In this document: piece by piece, positions 8,416 through 16,866 of the stretch | Layout of the letters: every line of letters begins with the position of its first letter | Numbering within the stretch: position 1 is the stretch's first letter | Assembly: GCA_963765625.1 (NCBI GenBank) | Contig: CAVXXD010000016.1 | Span: 1-64,000 of the forward strand | DNA length: 64,000 nt | Reading direction: 5' to 3' | From: CAVXXD01 sp963765625 | Lineage (GTDB): Bacteria; Actinomycetota; Geothermincolia; Geothermincolales; Geothermincolaceae | Position numbers and translations under genes: made by a program | Notes under the pieces: generated by a model | What the model saw: only the letters and a program-made list of their open reading frames with translations | Told to the model about the DNA's origin: nothing | Databases searched by the model: none

Positions 8416-10572
8416 ATGAAGAAGCTTGCACTTCGCACCGTTGTAATCGCTTGCCTGACATTATGCGTCCAGCTTCCAGCCATTGCCCAGGCCGCTGAAA
8501 AAATGCCGCTGATCGACTCCGCAAGCCTTTCCCGGCAGTTCGAGCAGATCGCGGGCGAGGAATCGGGTGACTTCGGTATCTACTGCCTGGTCCCGGAAAC
8601 CGGGGAGGAAGCCTGCCACCAGGCCGACAAGCCTTTCGTCGCTGCTTCCTGCTACAAGGTCTTCCTGGTGATGTACATCTACGAAGAAGCCGCGGCAGGC
8701 CGGGCCGACCTGGACCAGGTGCTGGTCTACACTTCGAGCGATAAAACCGACGGCACCGGCGCCATCCAGTTCATGCCGGTGGGCACCGCCTTCACCGTCC
8801 GCCAGCTGTGCCGGCTGGCCATCACCCACTCAGACAACGTGGCGGCCCGTATGCTGCGCCGCACCTTCGGCTACGAGACCTACCGCGATTACGCGGCCTC
8901 TCTCGGCTGCCCGGTCTCCGGCGTGCCGGACGGCCGCAACTACACCACCGCGCGGGAGTTGGGCATGGTCATGAAGCGCGTGCTGGACTTCGCCGCCACC
9001 AACCCCCTGGGGCAGGAGGTTATCCAGGCCCTCAAGGATGACATATATCGCACCCGCATCCCCGCCGGCGTGCCCTCCGGGGTACCCGTCGGCAACAAGG
9101 TGGGGGACAACGGCGGTTTTATGAACGACGCCGCCATCGTCTTTACAGAGGACGCCCCCTACATCCTGGTGGTGCTTTCCAACGGCGCGGCGGGCGACCA
9201 GGGGCACGTACGCGCCTCCGCCACCGCCTACAACCACATCTCCTCACGGCTCTGTACCGGCGGGCACTGCCTGGCAGGCCTCACCGCCCCCGCCGGCGAC
9301 TGGTATTTCGCCGAGGGCTACACTGGCGACGGCTTCGACACCTGGCTCTGCCTGCAAAACCCGGGGACCGCCACCGCCAACATCCAGGTGGAATACTTCA
9401 CCCAGGAAAAAGGCGCACTCACGCCCCGCTCCTATGCCGTGCCTCCGTCCAGCCGCCTGACCATCCCGGTCAACGACGACGCCGGCCCTGGCTACCAGAT
9501 CGCCACCCGCGTCCGTGTCACATCGGGCCCGGACGTCGTGGCCGAGCGCCCTATGTACTTCCGTTACAACGGCCTCTGGTCGGGCGGCCACGTCACCGCG
9601 GGCGTTCCGGCCCCCTCCACCGGCTGGTATTTCGCCGAGGGCTACACCGGGCCCGGTTTCGAGGAGTGGATCACCGTCTTCAACCCCGGAGACACCGATG
9701 CCTCGCTCATCTTCCGCTTTCAGACCCAGGAGCTGGGGGAACTGACAAAAGAAGGTAGTGTGGTGGCGGCGCGCTCCCGCGCCAGCTTCTTCGTCAACGA
9801 CCTCGCAGGGACCGATCTCCAGCTCTCCCTGGCCCTGGAGGCCTCTGACCCGGTAGTAGCGGAGCGTTCCATGTACTTCGACTATGCGGGGCGGTCGGGG
9901 CGAGCCTGGGCAGGGGGCCACTGCGTCGCCGGTACGACATCGCTCGCCAACCGTTACTACTTCGCCGAAGGGACTACCCGAGACGGCTTCGACGAATGGC
10001 TCAGCCTGCAGAATCCTTCGGACAGCCCCATGGACGTCACCGCCACATATTGCTTCACTTCGGGCAGCCTCACCCCCTTAAAGCGTTCCTACAAGGTGGA
10101 GGCAGGCAAGCGCCTGACCATCTACGTCCCGGACGAAGTGGGTAGCGGCCTGGACGTCTCGGTGGAACTGGAGTCGGAGAAGCCCTTTGCGGCCGAGCGC
10201 CCTATCTATTTCTTCTACAACGGGTACGGCGCCTACTGGTCGGGCGGCCACTGCGTCGCCGGCGTGTCCGCGCCGTCGGACGCCATCTATTTCGCGGAGG
10301 GCTACACCGGGTACGGCTTCCAGGAATGGCTCTGCCTCTTCAACCCAGGCGACGCCGCTTCTTCGGTGGAGATCGACTACCAGGTGCAGGGAGAGGGCGC
10401 CCTGGCGCCGCGTGTCGTCGAAGTACCACCTCATTCCCGCCTCACCCTGCGGGTCAACGACCATGCCGGGTCTGGCCTGCAGCTTTCGACCTGCCTGAAG
10501 GTCGTCTCGGGGCCCGCGGTGCTGGCCGAGCGCCCCATGTACTTCAACTACTCCGGGTTCATCGTCCCTTGA
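8416..10572 (+). CDS. Secreted class A beta-lactamase-like serine hydrolase with four WYFAEG repeats
   Basis: The 718-residue protein starts with a signal peptide (MKKLALRTVVIACLTLC ... AQAA). Residues ~35-290 form a penicillin-recognising serine hydrolase domain: S78-C-Y-K81 (SxxK), S139-D140-N141 (SDN) and K228-V-G (KTG box with Val). These are the class A beta-lactamase/PBP4-like landmarks. It may hydrolyse beta-lactams, or it may be a cell-wall peptidase; sequence alone does not decide. Four ~105-residue tail modules follow from ~9298, of the form WYFAEGYTGDGF..W ... ERPMYF. They replace the Cys of the sister proteins by Tyr or Thr and Ala. ATG 8416 has only a weak AAGG upstream. The reading frame is intact. 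Confidence 0.8.
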   Translation: MKKLALRTVVIACLTLCVQLPAIAQAAEKMPLIDSASLSRQFEQIAGEESGDFGIYCLVPETGEEACHQADKPFVAASCYKVFLVMYIYEEAAAGRADLDQVLVYTSSDKTDGTGAIQFMPVGTAFTVRQLCRLAITHSDNVAARMLRRTFGYETYRDYAASLGCPVSGVPDGRNYTTARELGMVMKRVLDFAATNPLGQEVIQALKDDIYRTRIPAGVPSGVPVGNKVGDNGGFMNDAAIVFTEDAPYILVVLSNGAAGDQGHVRASATAYNHISSRLCTGGHCLAGLTAPAGDWYFAEGYTGDGFDTWLCLQNPGTATANIQVEYFTQEKGALTPRSYAVPPSSRLTIPVNDDAGPGYQIATRVRVTSGPDVVAERPMYFRYNGLWSGGHVTAGVPAPSTGWYFAEGYTGPGFEEWITVFNPGDTDASLIFRFQTQELGELTKEGSVVAARSRASFFVNDLAGTDLQLSLALEASDPVVAERSMYFDYAGRSGRAWAGGHCVAGTTSLANRYYFAEGTTRDGFDEWLSLQNPSDSPMDVTATYCFTSGSLTPLKRSYKVEAGKRLTIYVPDEVGSGLDVSVELESEKPFAAERPIYFFYNGYGAYWSGGHCVAGVSAPSDAIYFAEGYTGYGFQEWLCLFNPGDAASSVEIDYQVQGEGALAPRVVEVPPHSRLTLRVNDHAGSGLQLSTCLKVVSGPAVLAERPMYFNYSGFIVP

Positions 10573-10711
10573 AACCCTGAACCCCGGCAAGTACTCCCCT
10601 TCACCCCGTAAAAAAAGATGCTTTTAAACTGTAAATTTTATATACTATATGAGCCGATATATAACGTGCTGAAGGTGTTGAGGCAGTAAACACTTAAGGA
10701 GGTAGGGAGCC

Positions 10712-11434
10712 ATGACCAGAAAGGTCCTTTTACTGACTACGGTAGGAGTAGCCTTGCTGGCTCTGCTGGGTACAGGGATATTCTTCCTTAGCTCGAACAG
10801 CGGAGCAGTAGCGGATACGGGCACGGTAACCGGGTCCGAGGCCCAGGCGCAGGGGACCGAAACACAAGCCCCTGCGAGCACTACTCCCGCTTACAAGATC
10901 AATGTTCCATGGCCTTCAGGGTGGGTATCTCAGGTGGGCATTGACGCGGATGTGACCGAATTCATCGGTGACTTCCTGCTGACCCAGGCAGCTGTCGTTG
11001 AGCCCAGGTATTACACGGTTTCCACCACCGGTTATCACGAGGGAAGGCAGATGCTTGGCGTGTGGGAGACCACCAGCTGGGACTTTTCGGATACTCCACT
11101 GAGCAGCGAAGGGGCAGACATGGCGGAGTATGCCAGTAAAAACCAGGCAGGCCTTTTCGCCTGGGCGGAAGGCCTGGCGGCAGGCATCGAGACGGTTTAC
11201 GTACCGGTGGCCAAGCAGGCACGGGTGGTTAACTTCAACTCCGGAGATGCCGCCTATGCCGTGCAGGTCGCATGCCATCTTGGTTATGGGGAAAAAGAAC
11301 TGGCGACTTGCGAGTTTGTGATGATTCCAAAGGCAAAGAACCAGTTCTTCACCATTGTCCTGGTAAGCTACGGTATGGCTGAGGATGAGCTCTGGCACCT
11401 GATGACCTACACTACCTTCACCCAGGCTAAGTAA
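10712..11434 (+). CDS. Membrane-anchored extracellular protein of unknown function
   Basis: I do not recognise a family. The 240-residue protein has one N-terminal membrane segment (about residues 5-27), which is either an anchor or an uncleaved signal. A Thr/Ser/Ala/Gln-rich linker (about 30-60) follows, then a compact domain beginning YKINVPWPSGWVSQVG and ending HLMTYTTFTQAK. The domain opening resembles the small PsbP-like/lipoprotein domains that detect envelope stress, but this is weak. ATG 10712 follows AAGGAGGTAGGGAG. The gene has its own terminator. Confidence 0.75.
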   Translation: MTRKVLLLTTVGVALLALLGTGIFFLSSNSGAVADTGTVTGSEAQAQGTETQAPASTTPAYKINVPWPSGWVSQVGIDADVTEFIGDFLLTQAAVVEPRYYTVSTTGYHEGRQMLGVWETTSWDFSDTPLSSEGADMAEYASKNQAGLFAWAEGLAAGIETVYVPVAKQARVVNFNSGDAAYAVQVACHLGYGEKELATCEFVMIPKAKNQFFTIVLVSYGMAEDELWHLMTYTTFTQAK

Positions 11435-11450
11435 GCGCTGTTGCAACAAC

Positions 11451-11484
11451 CGGGCCGGGGCACAATCCCTGGCCCGTTTCTTTT
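11451..11484 (+). terminator. Rho-independent terminator
   Basis: CGGGCCGGGG / CCCTGGCCCG form a 10-bp stem with one G-T pair around CACAAT, followed by TTTCTTTT. It lies 16 nt past the preceding stop. Confidence 0.85.
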
Positions 11485-11513
11485 CCGAATGCGGGGATAA
11501 GGGGGTATTCTTT

Positions 11514-12314
11514 ATGCTAAGCAGAACGGTTGTGCGGGTCCTGATTGCAGGGTTGGTTCTTCTCCTGGTGGCTGCCTTCGGGGGATGCGGGGACAGCGAG
11601 ACCGACAGCAGCAAGATCACCGAGCTGTCCCAGCTTGAAGGAGGGGTGTTCGCCGTACCCGCGGGGACCGTCGCCGACCAGCTCGTTCTTTCCAGGATTC
11701 CCGATGCTAAATTCAAGTATTACGACAGTGCCCTCGATGCGTGCCTGGCGGTGAAAGAAGACGAAGCCGACGCGGCGGCTTACGACGAGCCTATCCTCAG
11801 AAACATCGCGGCCAAAAACGAGGGCCTTACCGTCCTGCCGGATATGATCACCGTCGACGATTACGGCTTCGCCGTGCAACTCGGCAATATCGACTTCAAG
11901 GCAGCCGTCGACCGGGTGGTCACGGAATTGAAGAGCAACGGGACCTACGACCAGATGTTGGACCGGTGGCTGCCCGAGGTGGGGGTTCCGGCAGCCATGC
12001 CGGAGATCGCCCTCACTGGCGAGAAAGGTGTCCTCAGGTTCGGGACGTCAGCCGTTACGGAGCCGTTCTCCTTCCTGGATGAAGACGGTGAGGTGGTCGG
12101 GTTCGATATCGAGCTGGCCATGTATGTCGCCCGGGAACTGGGGATGCAGATCGAGGTCGTCAACATGGACTTCGGCGCGATGATCCCGGCCCTGACGGCT
12201 GGAGAGGTGGACATGATCGGCGCCTGTATCACCATCACGGATGAACGGGCCAAAAGCGTCCTGTTCTCGGCGCCGTACTACAAAGGGGGCATCGCCGCAC
12301 TGGTGAAGAAATAA
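11514..12314 (+). CDS. Lipoprotein with swapped family-3 solute-binding lobes
   Basis: The 266-residue protein has a lipoprotein signal (LLLVAAFGGC). Residues ~35-155 look like the second lobe of a family-3 amino-acid-binding protein: LEGGVFAVPAGT, YYDSALDACLAVKEDEADAA and LKSNGTYDQMLDRWLP are all features normally found late in such proteins. Residues ~168-266 then read as a first lobe: LRFGTSAVTEPFSFLDEDGE, VVGFDIELAMYVARELG, ITITDERAKSVLFSAPYY. The order is therefore second lobe, then first lobe. Larger clostridial proteins carry an extra second-lobe segment before a full domain, so this could be one truncated after the first lobe. No permease or ATPase gene is nearby. A stop follows directly. 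Confidence 0.75.
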   Translation: MLSRTVVRVLIAGLVLLLVAAFGGCGDSETDSSKITELSQLEGGVFAVPAGTVADQLVLSRIPDAKFKYYDSALDACLAVKEDEADAAAYDEPILRNIAAKNEGLTVLPDMITVDDYGFAVQLGNIDFKAAVDRVVTELKSNGTYDQMLDRWLPEVGVPAAMPEIALTGEKGVLRFGTSAVTEPFSFLDEDGEVVGFDIELAMYVARELGMQIEVVNMDFGAMIPALTAGEVDMIGACITITDERAKSVLFSAPYYKGGIAALVKK

Positions 12315-12323
12315 GCAAACAGG

Positions 12324-12524
12324 CTAGTTTGATTCTTTCTCGGAGTTGTCCTGATTTCTGGCCGCTAATGTTCGCAGCAGGCTTTCGGAGCACCCTACAG
12401 GTTGCCCGTCCCTGATCAATCCACGTACGCCTGTTCCCGGGGACGGTTTCTTGGGGTCGTCTTCCCGTATCAGAATCTGAATGTTTGAGTCGTCTTTGTG
12501 GGCATCGGCATCTTTCTTGTTCAT
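12324..12524 (-). CDS. Small hydrophilic protein of unknown function
   Basis: A 66-residue open frame starting at ATG 12524, with AGGAG about 9 nt upstream. The product (MNKKDADAHKDDSNIQILIR...) is charged and has no membrane segment or clear motif; it has one Cys. It fills the gap between two + strand genes and is convergent with the solute-binding protein gene. I recognise no family. The ribosome binding site is the main support. Confidence 0.4.
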   Translation of the reverse strand: MNKKDADAHKDDSNIQILIREDDPKKPSPGTGVRGLIRDGQPVGCSESLLRTLAARNQDNSEKESN

Positions 12525-12691
12525 CCCGGCACACTCCTGAACTTCCTGACCCTTGGTTTGCCCAGATGAAACTATATGCCTGTTTCCGGCAAAAGTAAAT
12601 ACTCACTAACAAGTGGAAGCCCGCACAACATCTTGCTCTGTGTTATTGGTCTATAATGTTCCTGCAAGTAATTTTTAAAAGGAGGCATGGC

Positions 12692-13186
12692 ATGAAGAAG
12701 GGTCTGGCATTACTCGTTTTACTCGCCCTGGCAGTTTCTCTGTTCGCAGCTGTTGGCTGCGGGGAGGAAAAGACCACTATCTCCATCCCGGATGGGGATA
12801 AGAAGGTGAGTGAAGATGACTCCGGTTCGGTGGCGGTTACCGGGGAATATGGCGATACCACCTACACTACCGGGGCTCCGACTGAAGATGAACTGGGAGC
12901 TCCCATTTACCCGGGTGCCGAGTACGTCAAGGATAGTGGCGGTGTCGTAACCACCACGACCGATGGGCAGACATCCACTATGGCCAACGGCGAGTTCACT
13001 ACCACCGACAACTACCGTAAAGTAGTGGAGTGGTATACCGGTAAGCTTGGAGCCCCCTTTGTTTCCGATGATAAAGACTCCATCTGGATGCCTGATGGTT
13101 CAGTAAATGGTTATGATGCCAGCACCGTCCAGGTGACCGCGGAAGAGGGTAAGGTGAAGATCTCCATTGCCAACCTCGGGTCATAA
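12692..13186 (+). CDS. Lipoprotein, paralogue of the gene at 3447-4027
   Basis: This intact 164-residue lipoprotein of unknown function serves as the template for repairing its paralogue. ATG 12692 follows GGAGG at 12681-12685, and a TATAAT lies at 12652-12657. The signal peptide ends in the lipobox FAAVGC. A Thr/Gly/Asp-rich linker follows, then ELGAPIYPGAEY, a TTT-rich segment, and the terminal domain with VVEWYTGKLGAPF and GKVKISIANLGS. The PIYPGA...W/FY.GKLG pattern recurs in secreted proteins of anaerobic actinobacteria, from memory. Confidence 0.75.
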   Translation: MKKGLALLVLLALAVSLFAAVGCGEEKTTISIPDGDKKVSEDDSGSVAVTGEYGDTTYTTGAPTEDELGAPIYPGAEYVKDSGGVVTTTTDGQTSTMANGEFTTTDNYRKVVEWYTGKLGAPFVSDDKDSIWMPDGSVNGYDASTVQVTAEEGKVKISIANLGS

Positions 13187-13248
13187 TACTTGACGCACTA
13201 GTCGAAGACGCTCCTTGAGCTTCAGGTTGTTGCCGCGGTGGAGTTTTC

Positions 13249-14293
13249 ATGAACCCAACCGATCCAAGCATGCGTCCAAGGAACTGTAAAAGGGCAGGAG
13301 AAAAGGGGTTTCCTCATTAATGAGCAGAGCAATAGCTGGAAGAGCATAATCGTTGGCGCAGTCGTTTTTCTGGCGGTTTCAGCGGTTGCCGTAACGATAA
13401 TTGCGCTGTGGCTGCAGGAAGATAGTGTAAAGATTTCTGGTAATAATGAGCCGATCAGCATCACCGTTGAGGGACCGTTTGATCCGGAATCTATTGATTG
13501 GTGCATGGATTTCAGCCCGGAAGTGTTGGAAAGCGTGTCGCTGGCAGCTGTGCGGGAATACCTGCCCGCAGCGGTTTCCCTGGTCGCCATAACCACCTCC
13601 GATGGGGGATATTATGGAGACTACGCCGTGAAGGATGCCAATGGTGCTGAAATCGGCTTAGTGATTCTAGACATACAAGGCAAGATTTCTTCTGAAAGGA
13701 TCTATAGCATAGGTTTCGAAAAGGCGAAGGAAATGGCCGTAAGCTTGATAGCGGAAAGGGGTATCAACCCCGAGCTTCTCCTGCTCGTGGAAGCGGATGT
13801 TCATCACCCCAGCGAGCATGTGACCGAGATACAACTGGGGTACCGTCCCCACATAGGCGATGTACCCGTCTACAATCAGGACGGCTGCTCTATCTGGTTG
13901 AATCCCATGGATGGTTCGACGATGATCCTCAACTTGCGCGGCTCATTCGTTCTTCCGGACATAACGCCCACCGAGACACGGATCTCGAAAGAGGAAGCAA
14001 TATCACTGGCAGCGGAGGAGTTCAGCAAGACGATGGAAGAACGGTACCCGATAAAGCTCCCGCAAGAATCACTGAGCAGTGTCAGTTACAGGCTGGCGGA
14101 GCCGGTGGCGTTCGTATATGTCATCTATAACCAAACGGCAGACAGCATCACGCCTGTCTGGAGAATACCGTTGGCACGTTACATAACGACGGTCGATGAT
14201 GATGGAAACGCCTATAGTGGTAATTCTGACGGCGGAATCATGTATGAAGTGAACGCCACGACCGGAGAGGTGCTCGAAACCGCAAGCTGGTGA
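13249..14293 (+). CDS. Single-pass membrane protein of unknown function (one frameshift)
   Basis: ATG 13249 follows GGTGGAG. The first 22 codons read MNPTDPSMRPRNCKRAGEKG and then run into a stop. Removing one T from the TTT at ~13309-13311 joins this to an open frame that continues FLINEQSNSW, a membrane segment (IIVGAVVFLAVSAVAVTIIA), and an extracellular part of about 290 residues. The outer part has two repeats of a PepSY/YcdB-like kind (ISKEEAISLAAEEF and ATTGEVLETASW at the end). This is suggestive of a propeptide-like domain but not firm. The restored length is about 347 residues. If the frameshift is real, translation could begin only at ATG 13505, losing the membrane segment. Confidence 0.6.
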
Positions 14294-14304
14294 TTGAAAA
14301 GAAC

Positions 14305-14328
14305 AAGCGGATGCTTGCGCACCCGCTT
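14305..14328 (-). terminator. Terminator hairpin after tRNA-Arg
   Basis: The minus strand forms AGCGGGTGC / GCATCCGCT around a four-base loop, then TTGTTCTTTT. It is nearly identical to the hairpin after tRNA-His (8188-8211). Confidence 0.75.
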
Positions 14329-14334
14329 AATCGC

Positions 14335-14410
<76 letters not shown>

Positions 14411-14575
14411 ACGTTTCTTATCAGCATATTAACAATTACTGCTGCCGCTTTTCCATAGCCGCCATCTGAACCAAGCCCGGCATGCTCGCCATTGTTGCCC
14501 CCGGACACCCCTTGTAGTAGGATATTTATTCGGCTGTATGGTCAAAGCCATAGAGCCATAACGGAGGAAAGGTAC

Positions 14576-14581
14576 TATAAT
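14576..14581 (+). promoter_or_regulatory. -10 box upstream of tRNA-Leu
   Basis: TATAAT lies 38 nt before the tRNA start. No clear -35 box is seen. The 208 bases between tRNA-Arg and tRNA-Leu hold nothing else I can support. Confidence 0.4.
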
Positions 14582-14617
14582 TATCTAGTTATGCAGCAAG
14601 CCCCATCGGGAGGCACG

Positions 14618-14703
<86 letters not shown>

Positions 14704-14764
14704 ATCATGACAGCCTCATGGGCCGTATCACTTGGTAATAACGGAGACAGGAAGGAGCGCGTAA

Positions 14765-16129
14765 GTGACGATCAAGACGGAAGTTGAGGAGCTGGAAAAG
14801 AACCAGGTCATCCTGCGGGTCGAAGTCGACGCCGATGAAATAAAGAAGGCTATCGACCAGGCTTTCCGCGAAGCTGGCCGTGAGGTCTTCATCCCCGGGT
14901 TCCGCCGGGGCAAGGTCCCGCGCCGCGTACTGCAGGCGCGTATCGGCCTGGAGCCCATCTACGAGCAGGTGATGGAGGCCAAGCTGGGCGATTACTACCG
15001 GGAGGCGCTGGAGCAGTCCGGCATCGAGCCGGTGGCCGAGCCCGAGATCGAAGACGTAGAAATCGAGGAAGGCAAGCCCATGACCTTCTCCGCCAAGGTA
15101 GACGTCAAGCCCGCGGTTGAGCTGACCGGCTACAAGGGCGTGGAAGTGGAGAAGCCCGAGGCCGACGTGACCGAGGAAGATATCAACACCGCGCTGGACC
15201 GCCTGCGCGACCGCTTCTCCGTCCTGGAAGCCGCCGCCGGCAAGAAGCTGGTCAAGGGCGACTTCGCCCTTATCGACTTCAACGGCACCGTCAACGGCCA
15301 GCCCCTGGAGAGTGGTTCGGCCGACGACTTCATGCTGGAACTGGGCCAGGGCATGATGTGGCCGGAGTTCGACGCGGAGCTGGAGGGTAAGCGGGTCGGC
15401 GATATCCTGGATATCAAGGTGCAGATCCCCGAGGACGCTCCGGTGGAGGAGATCGCCGGGCAGACGGCTTCCTTCAAGGTGGTCGTCAAGGAGGTCAAGG
15501 TCAAGAAGCTCCCCGAACTCAACGACGACTTCGCCAAGGAAGCCAGCGAGTTCGACACCCTGCAGGAGCTGAAGGACGATATCCGTGGCAAGATGGAGAA
15601 GACCAAGGGCGATCAGTCGGAGGACCTCATCCGCTCCCGCGTCATGGAGAAACTGGTGGACGGGCTGGAGGTCGAGATCTCCGAGAAGATGATCAACAAC
15701 TACGTCCGCCGCAATAAGGAGCGCATCCAGCACGACCTGCAGAACCTGGGCCTGGACCTCGACAGCTACCTGGGCATGACCGGGACTACCGAGGACAAGA
15801 TGCAGGAGGAGCTTACCGAGAGCGCTATCCGGCGCATCAAGAGCGAGTTCATCCTGGAGGAGATCATCCGTTTGGAGTCACTGGAAGTGGGGGAAGAAGA
15901 ACTTAAAAGCGCGGTTGAGGAGAAGGCGCAGAGTTCGGGAGTCACGCCTGAGAGGTTCCGCGAGATGCTGGATGAGCAGGAAGCCATGGAGTACTTCAAG
16001 CAGACCATCCTCTTCGAGATGGCCATGAAGGTGCTGCGTGACAACGCCGTCCTGGTGGAGGCCGCCAGTTCCGGTTCGGGCACCGATACCGGCTCCGAAT
16101 CGGACGCCGGCGCAGAGTCCGAAAGTTAA
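14765..16129 (+). CDS. tig: Trigger factor
   Basis: This is a ribosome-associated chaperone and peptidyl-prolyl isomerase that meets nascent chains at the exit tunnel. The 454-residue length is typical. The ribosome-docking signature GFRRGKVP lies at 45-52. The FKBP-like domain is at about 155-245 (GDFALIDFNG), and the helical C-terminal arms run to ~430. The last ~20 residues are a Ser/Gly/Asp/Glu tail. The GTG start at 14765 has GGAAGGAG upstream. It stands before clpP-clpX, the common bacterial arrangement, and is the first gene after tRNA-Leu. Confidence 0.97.
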   Translation: MTIKTEVEELEKNQVILRVEVDADEIKKAIDQAFREAGREVFIPGFRRGKVPRRVLQARIGLEPIYEQVMEAKLGDYYREALEQSGIEPVAEPEIEDVEIEEGKPMTFSAKVDVKPAVELTGYKGVEVEKPEADVTEEDINTALDRLRDRFSVLEAAAGKKLVKGDFALIDFNGTVNGQPLESGSADDFMLELGQGMMWPEFDAELEGKRVGDILDIKVQIPEDAPVEEIAGQTASFKVVVKEVKVKKLPELNDDFAKEASEFDTLQELKDDIRGKMEKTKGDQSEDLIRSRVMEKLVDGLEVEISEKMINNYVRRNKERIQHDLQNLGLDLDSYLGMTGTTEDKMQEELTESAIRRIKSEFILEEIIRLESLEVGEEELKSAVEEKAQSSGVTPERFREMLDEQEAMEYFKQTILFEMAMKVLRDNAVLVEAASSGSGTDTGSESDAGAESES

Positions 16130-16144
16130 ACTTGTTAAAAACAG

Positions 16145-16172
16145 TTGAATGTGTTAAATATTGTTATATAAT
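16145..16172 (+). promoter_or_regulatory. Promoter of clpP-clpX
   Basis: TTGAAT (16145-16150), a 16-nt AT-rich spacer and TATAAT (16167-16172). It lies 35 nt before ATG 16207, whose ribosome binding site is AAGGAGAGG. It would allow clpPX expression separate from tig. Confidence 0.7.
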
Positions 16173-16206
16173 GTTATTCAATAGGCTGTTCTAAGGAGAG
16201 GTCAAC

Positions 16207-16821
16207 ATGATCAGAAACCAGTTGATTCCCATAGTTGTCGAGCAGACAAGCAGGGGAGAGCGCTCCTTCGATATTTACTCACGGCTGCTTAAGGACCGGA
16301 TCATTTTCATGGGCACCGAGATCGACGATCACGTGGCCAACCTGATCATGGCCCAGATGCTCCACCTCGTTTCCGAGGACCCCGAGAAGGATATCAACCT
16401 GTATATCAACAGTCCGGGTGGCATCGTCACTTCCACCCTGGCCATCTACGACACCATGCAGTACATCGAGTGCGACGTCGCCACCACTTGCATCGGCCAG
16501 GCGGCTTCGGGCGCGGCGCTGCTGCTGGCGGGAGGGACCAAGGGCAAGCGCCTGGCCCTGCCTCACGCCCGCGTCCTCATCCACCAACCGGCCGGCGGCG
16601 CCCAGGGGCAGGCCAGCGATATCAGCATTCACGCCCAGGAGATCCTGCGCATGCGGGTGCTGCTGGACGAGATCCTCGCTCAGCACACTGGTCAGGAGAT
16701 CGACAAAATCAGGAACGACACGGAGCGGGACTTCATCATGACCGCCGATGAAGCAGTGACTTACGGTATCGTCGACGGGATCATCGCGTCGAAGAAAGCA
16801 CTGAAGGAAACTAAAGAATAA
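16207..16821 (+). CDS. clpP: ATP-dependent Clp protease proteolytic subunit
   Basis: This is the serine peptidase barrel that degrades proteins unfolded by ClpX or ClpA/C. The 204 residues carry the catalytic triad S101 (GQAASGAALL), H126 (LIHQPAGG) and D175 (ERDFIM), plus the handle-region helix. The N-terminus IPIVVEQTSRGERSFDIYSR is canonical. It lies 45 nt before clpX in the same direction. Confidence 0.98.
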   Translation: MIRNQLIPIVVEQTSRGERSFDIYSRLLKDRIIFMGTEIDDHVANLIMAQMLHLVSEDPEKDINLYINSPGGIVTSTLAIYDTMQYIECDVATTCIGQAASGAALLLAGGTKGKRLALPHARVLIHQPAGGAQGQASDISIHAQEILRMRVLLDEILAQHTGQEIDKIRNDTERDFIMTADEAVTYGIVDGIIASKKALKETKE

Positions 16822-16866
16822 TCCGAGATACTAGATACAAAAGCATAGAAGCGGAGGTAAACGGAC

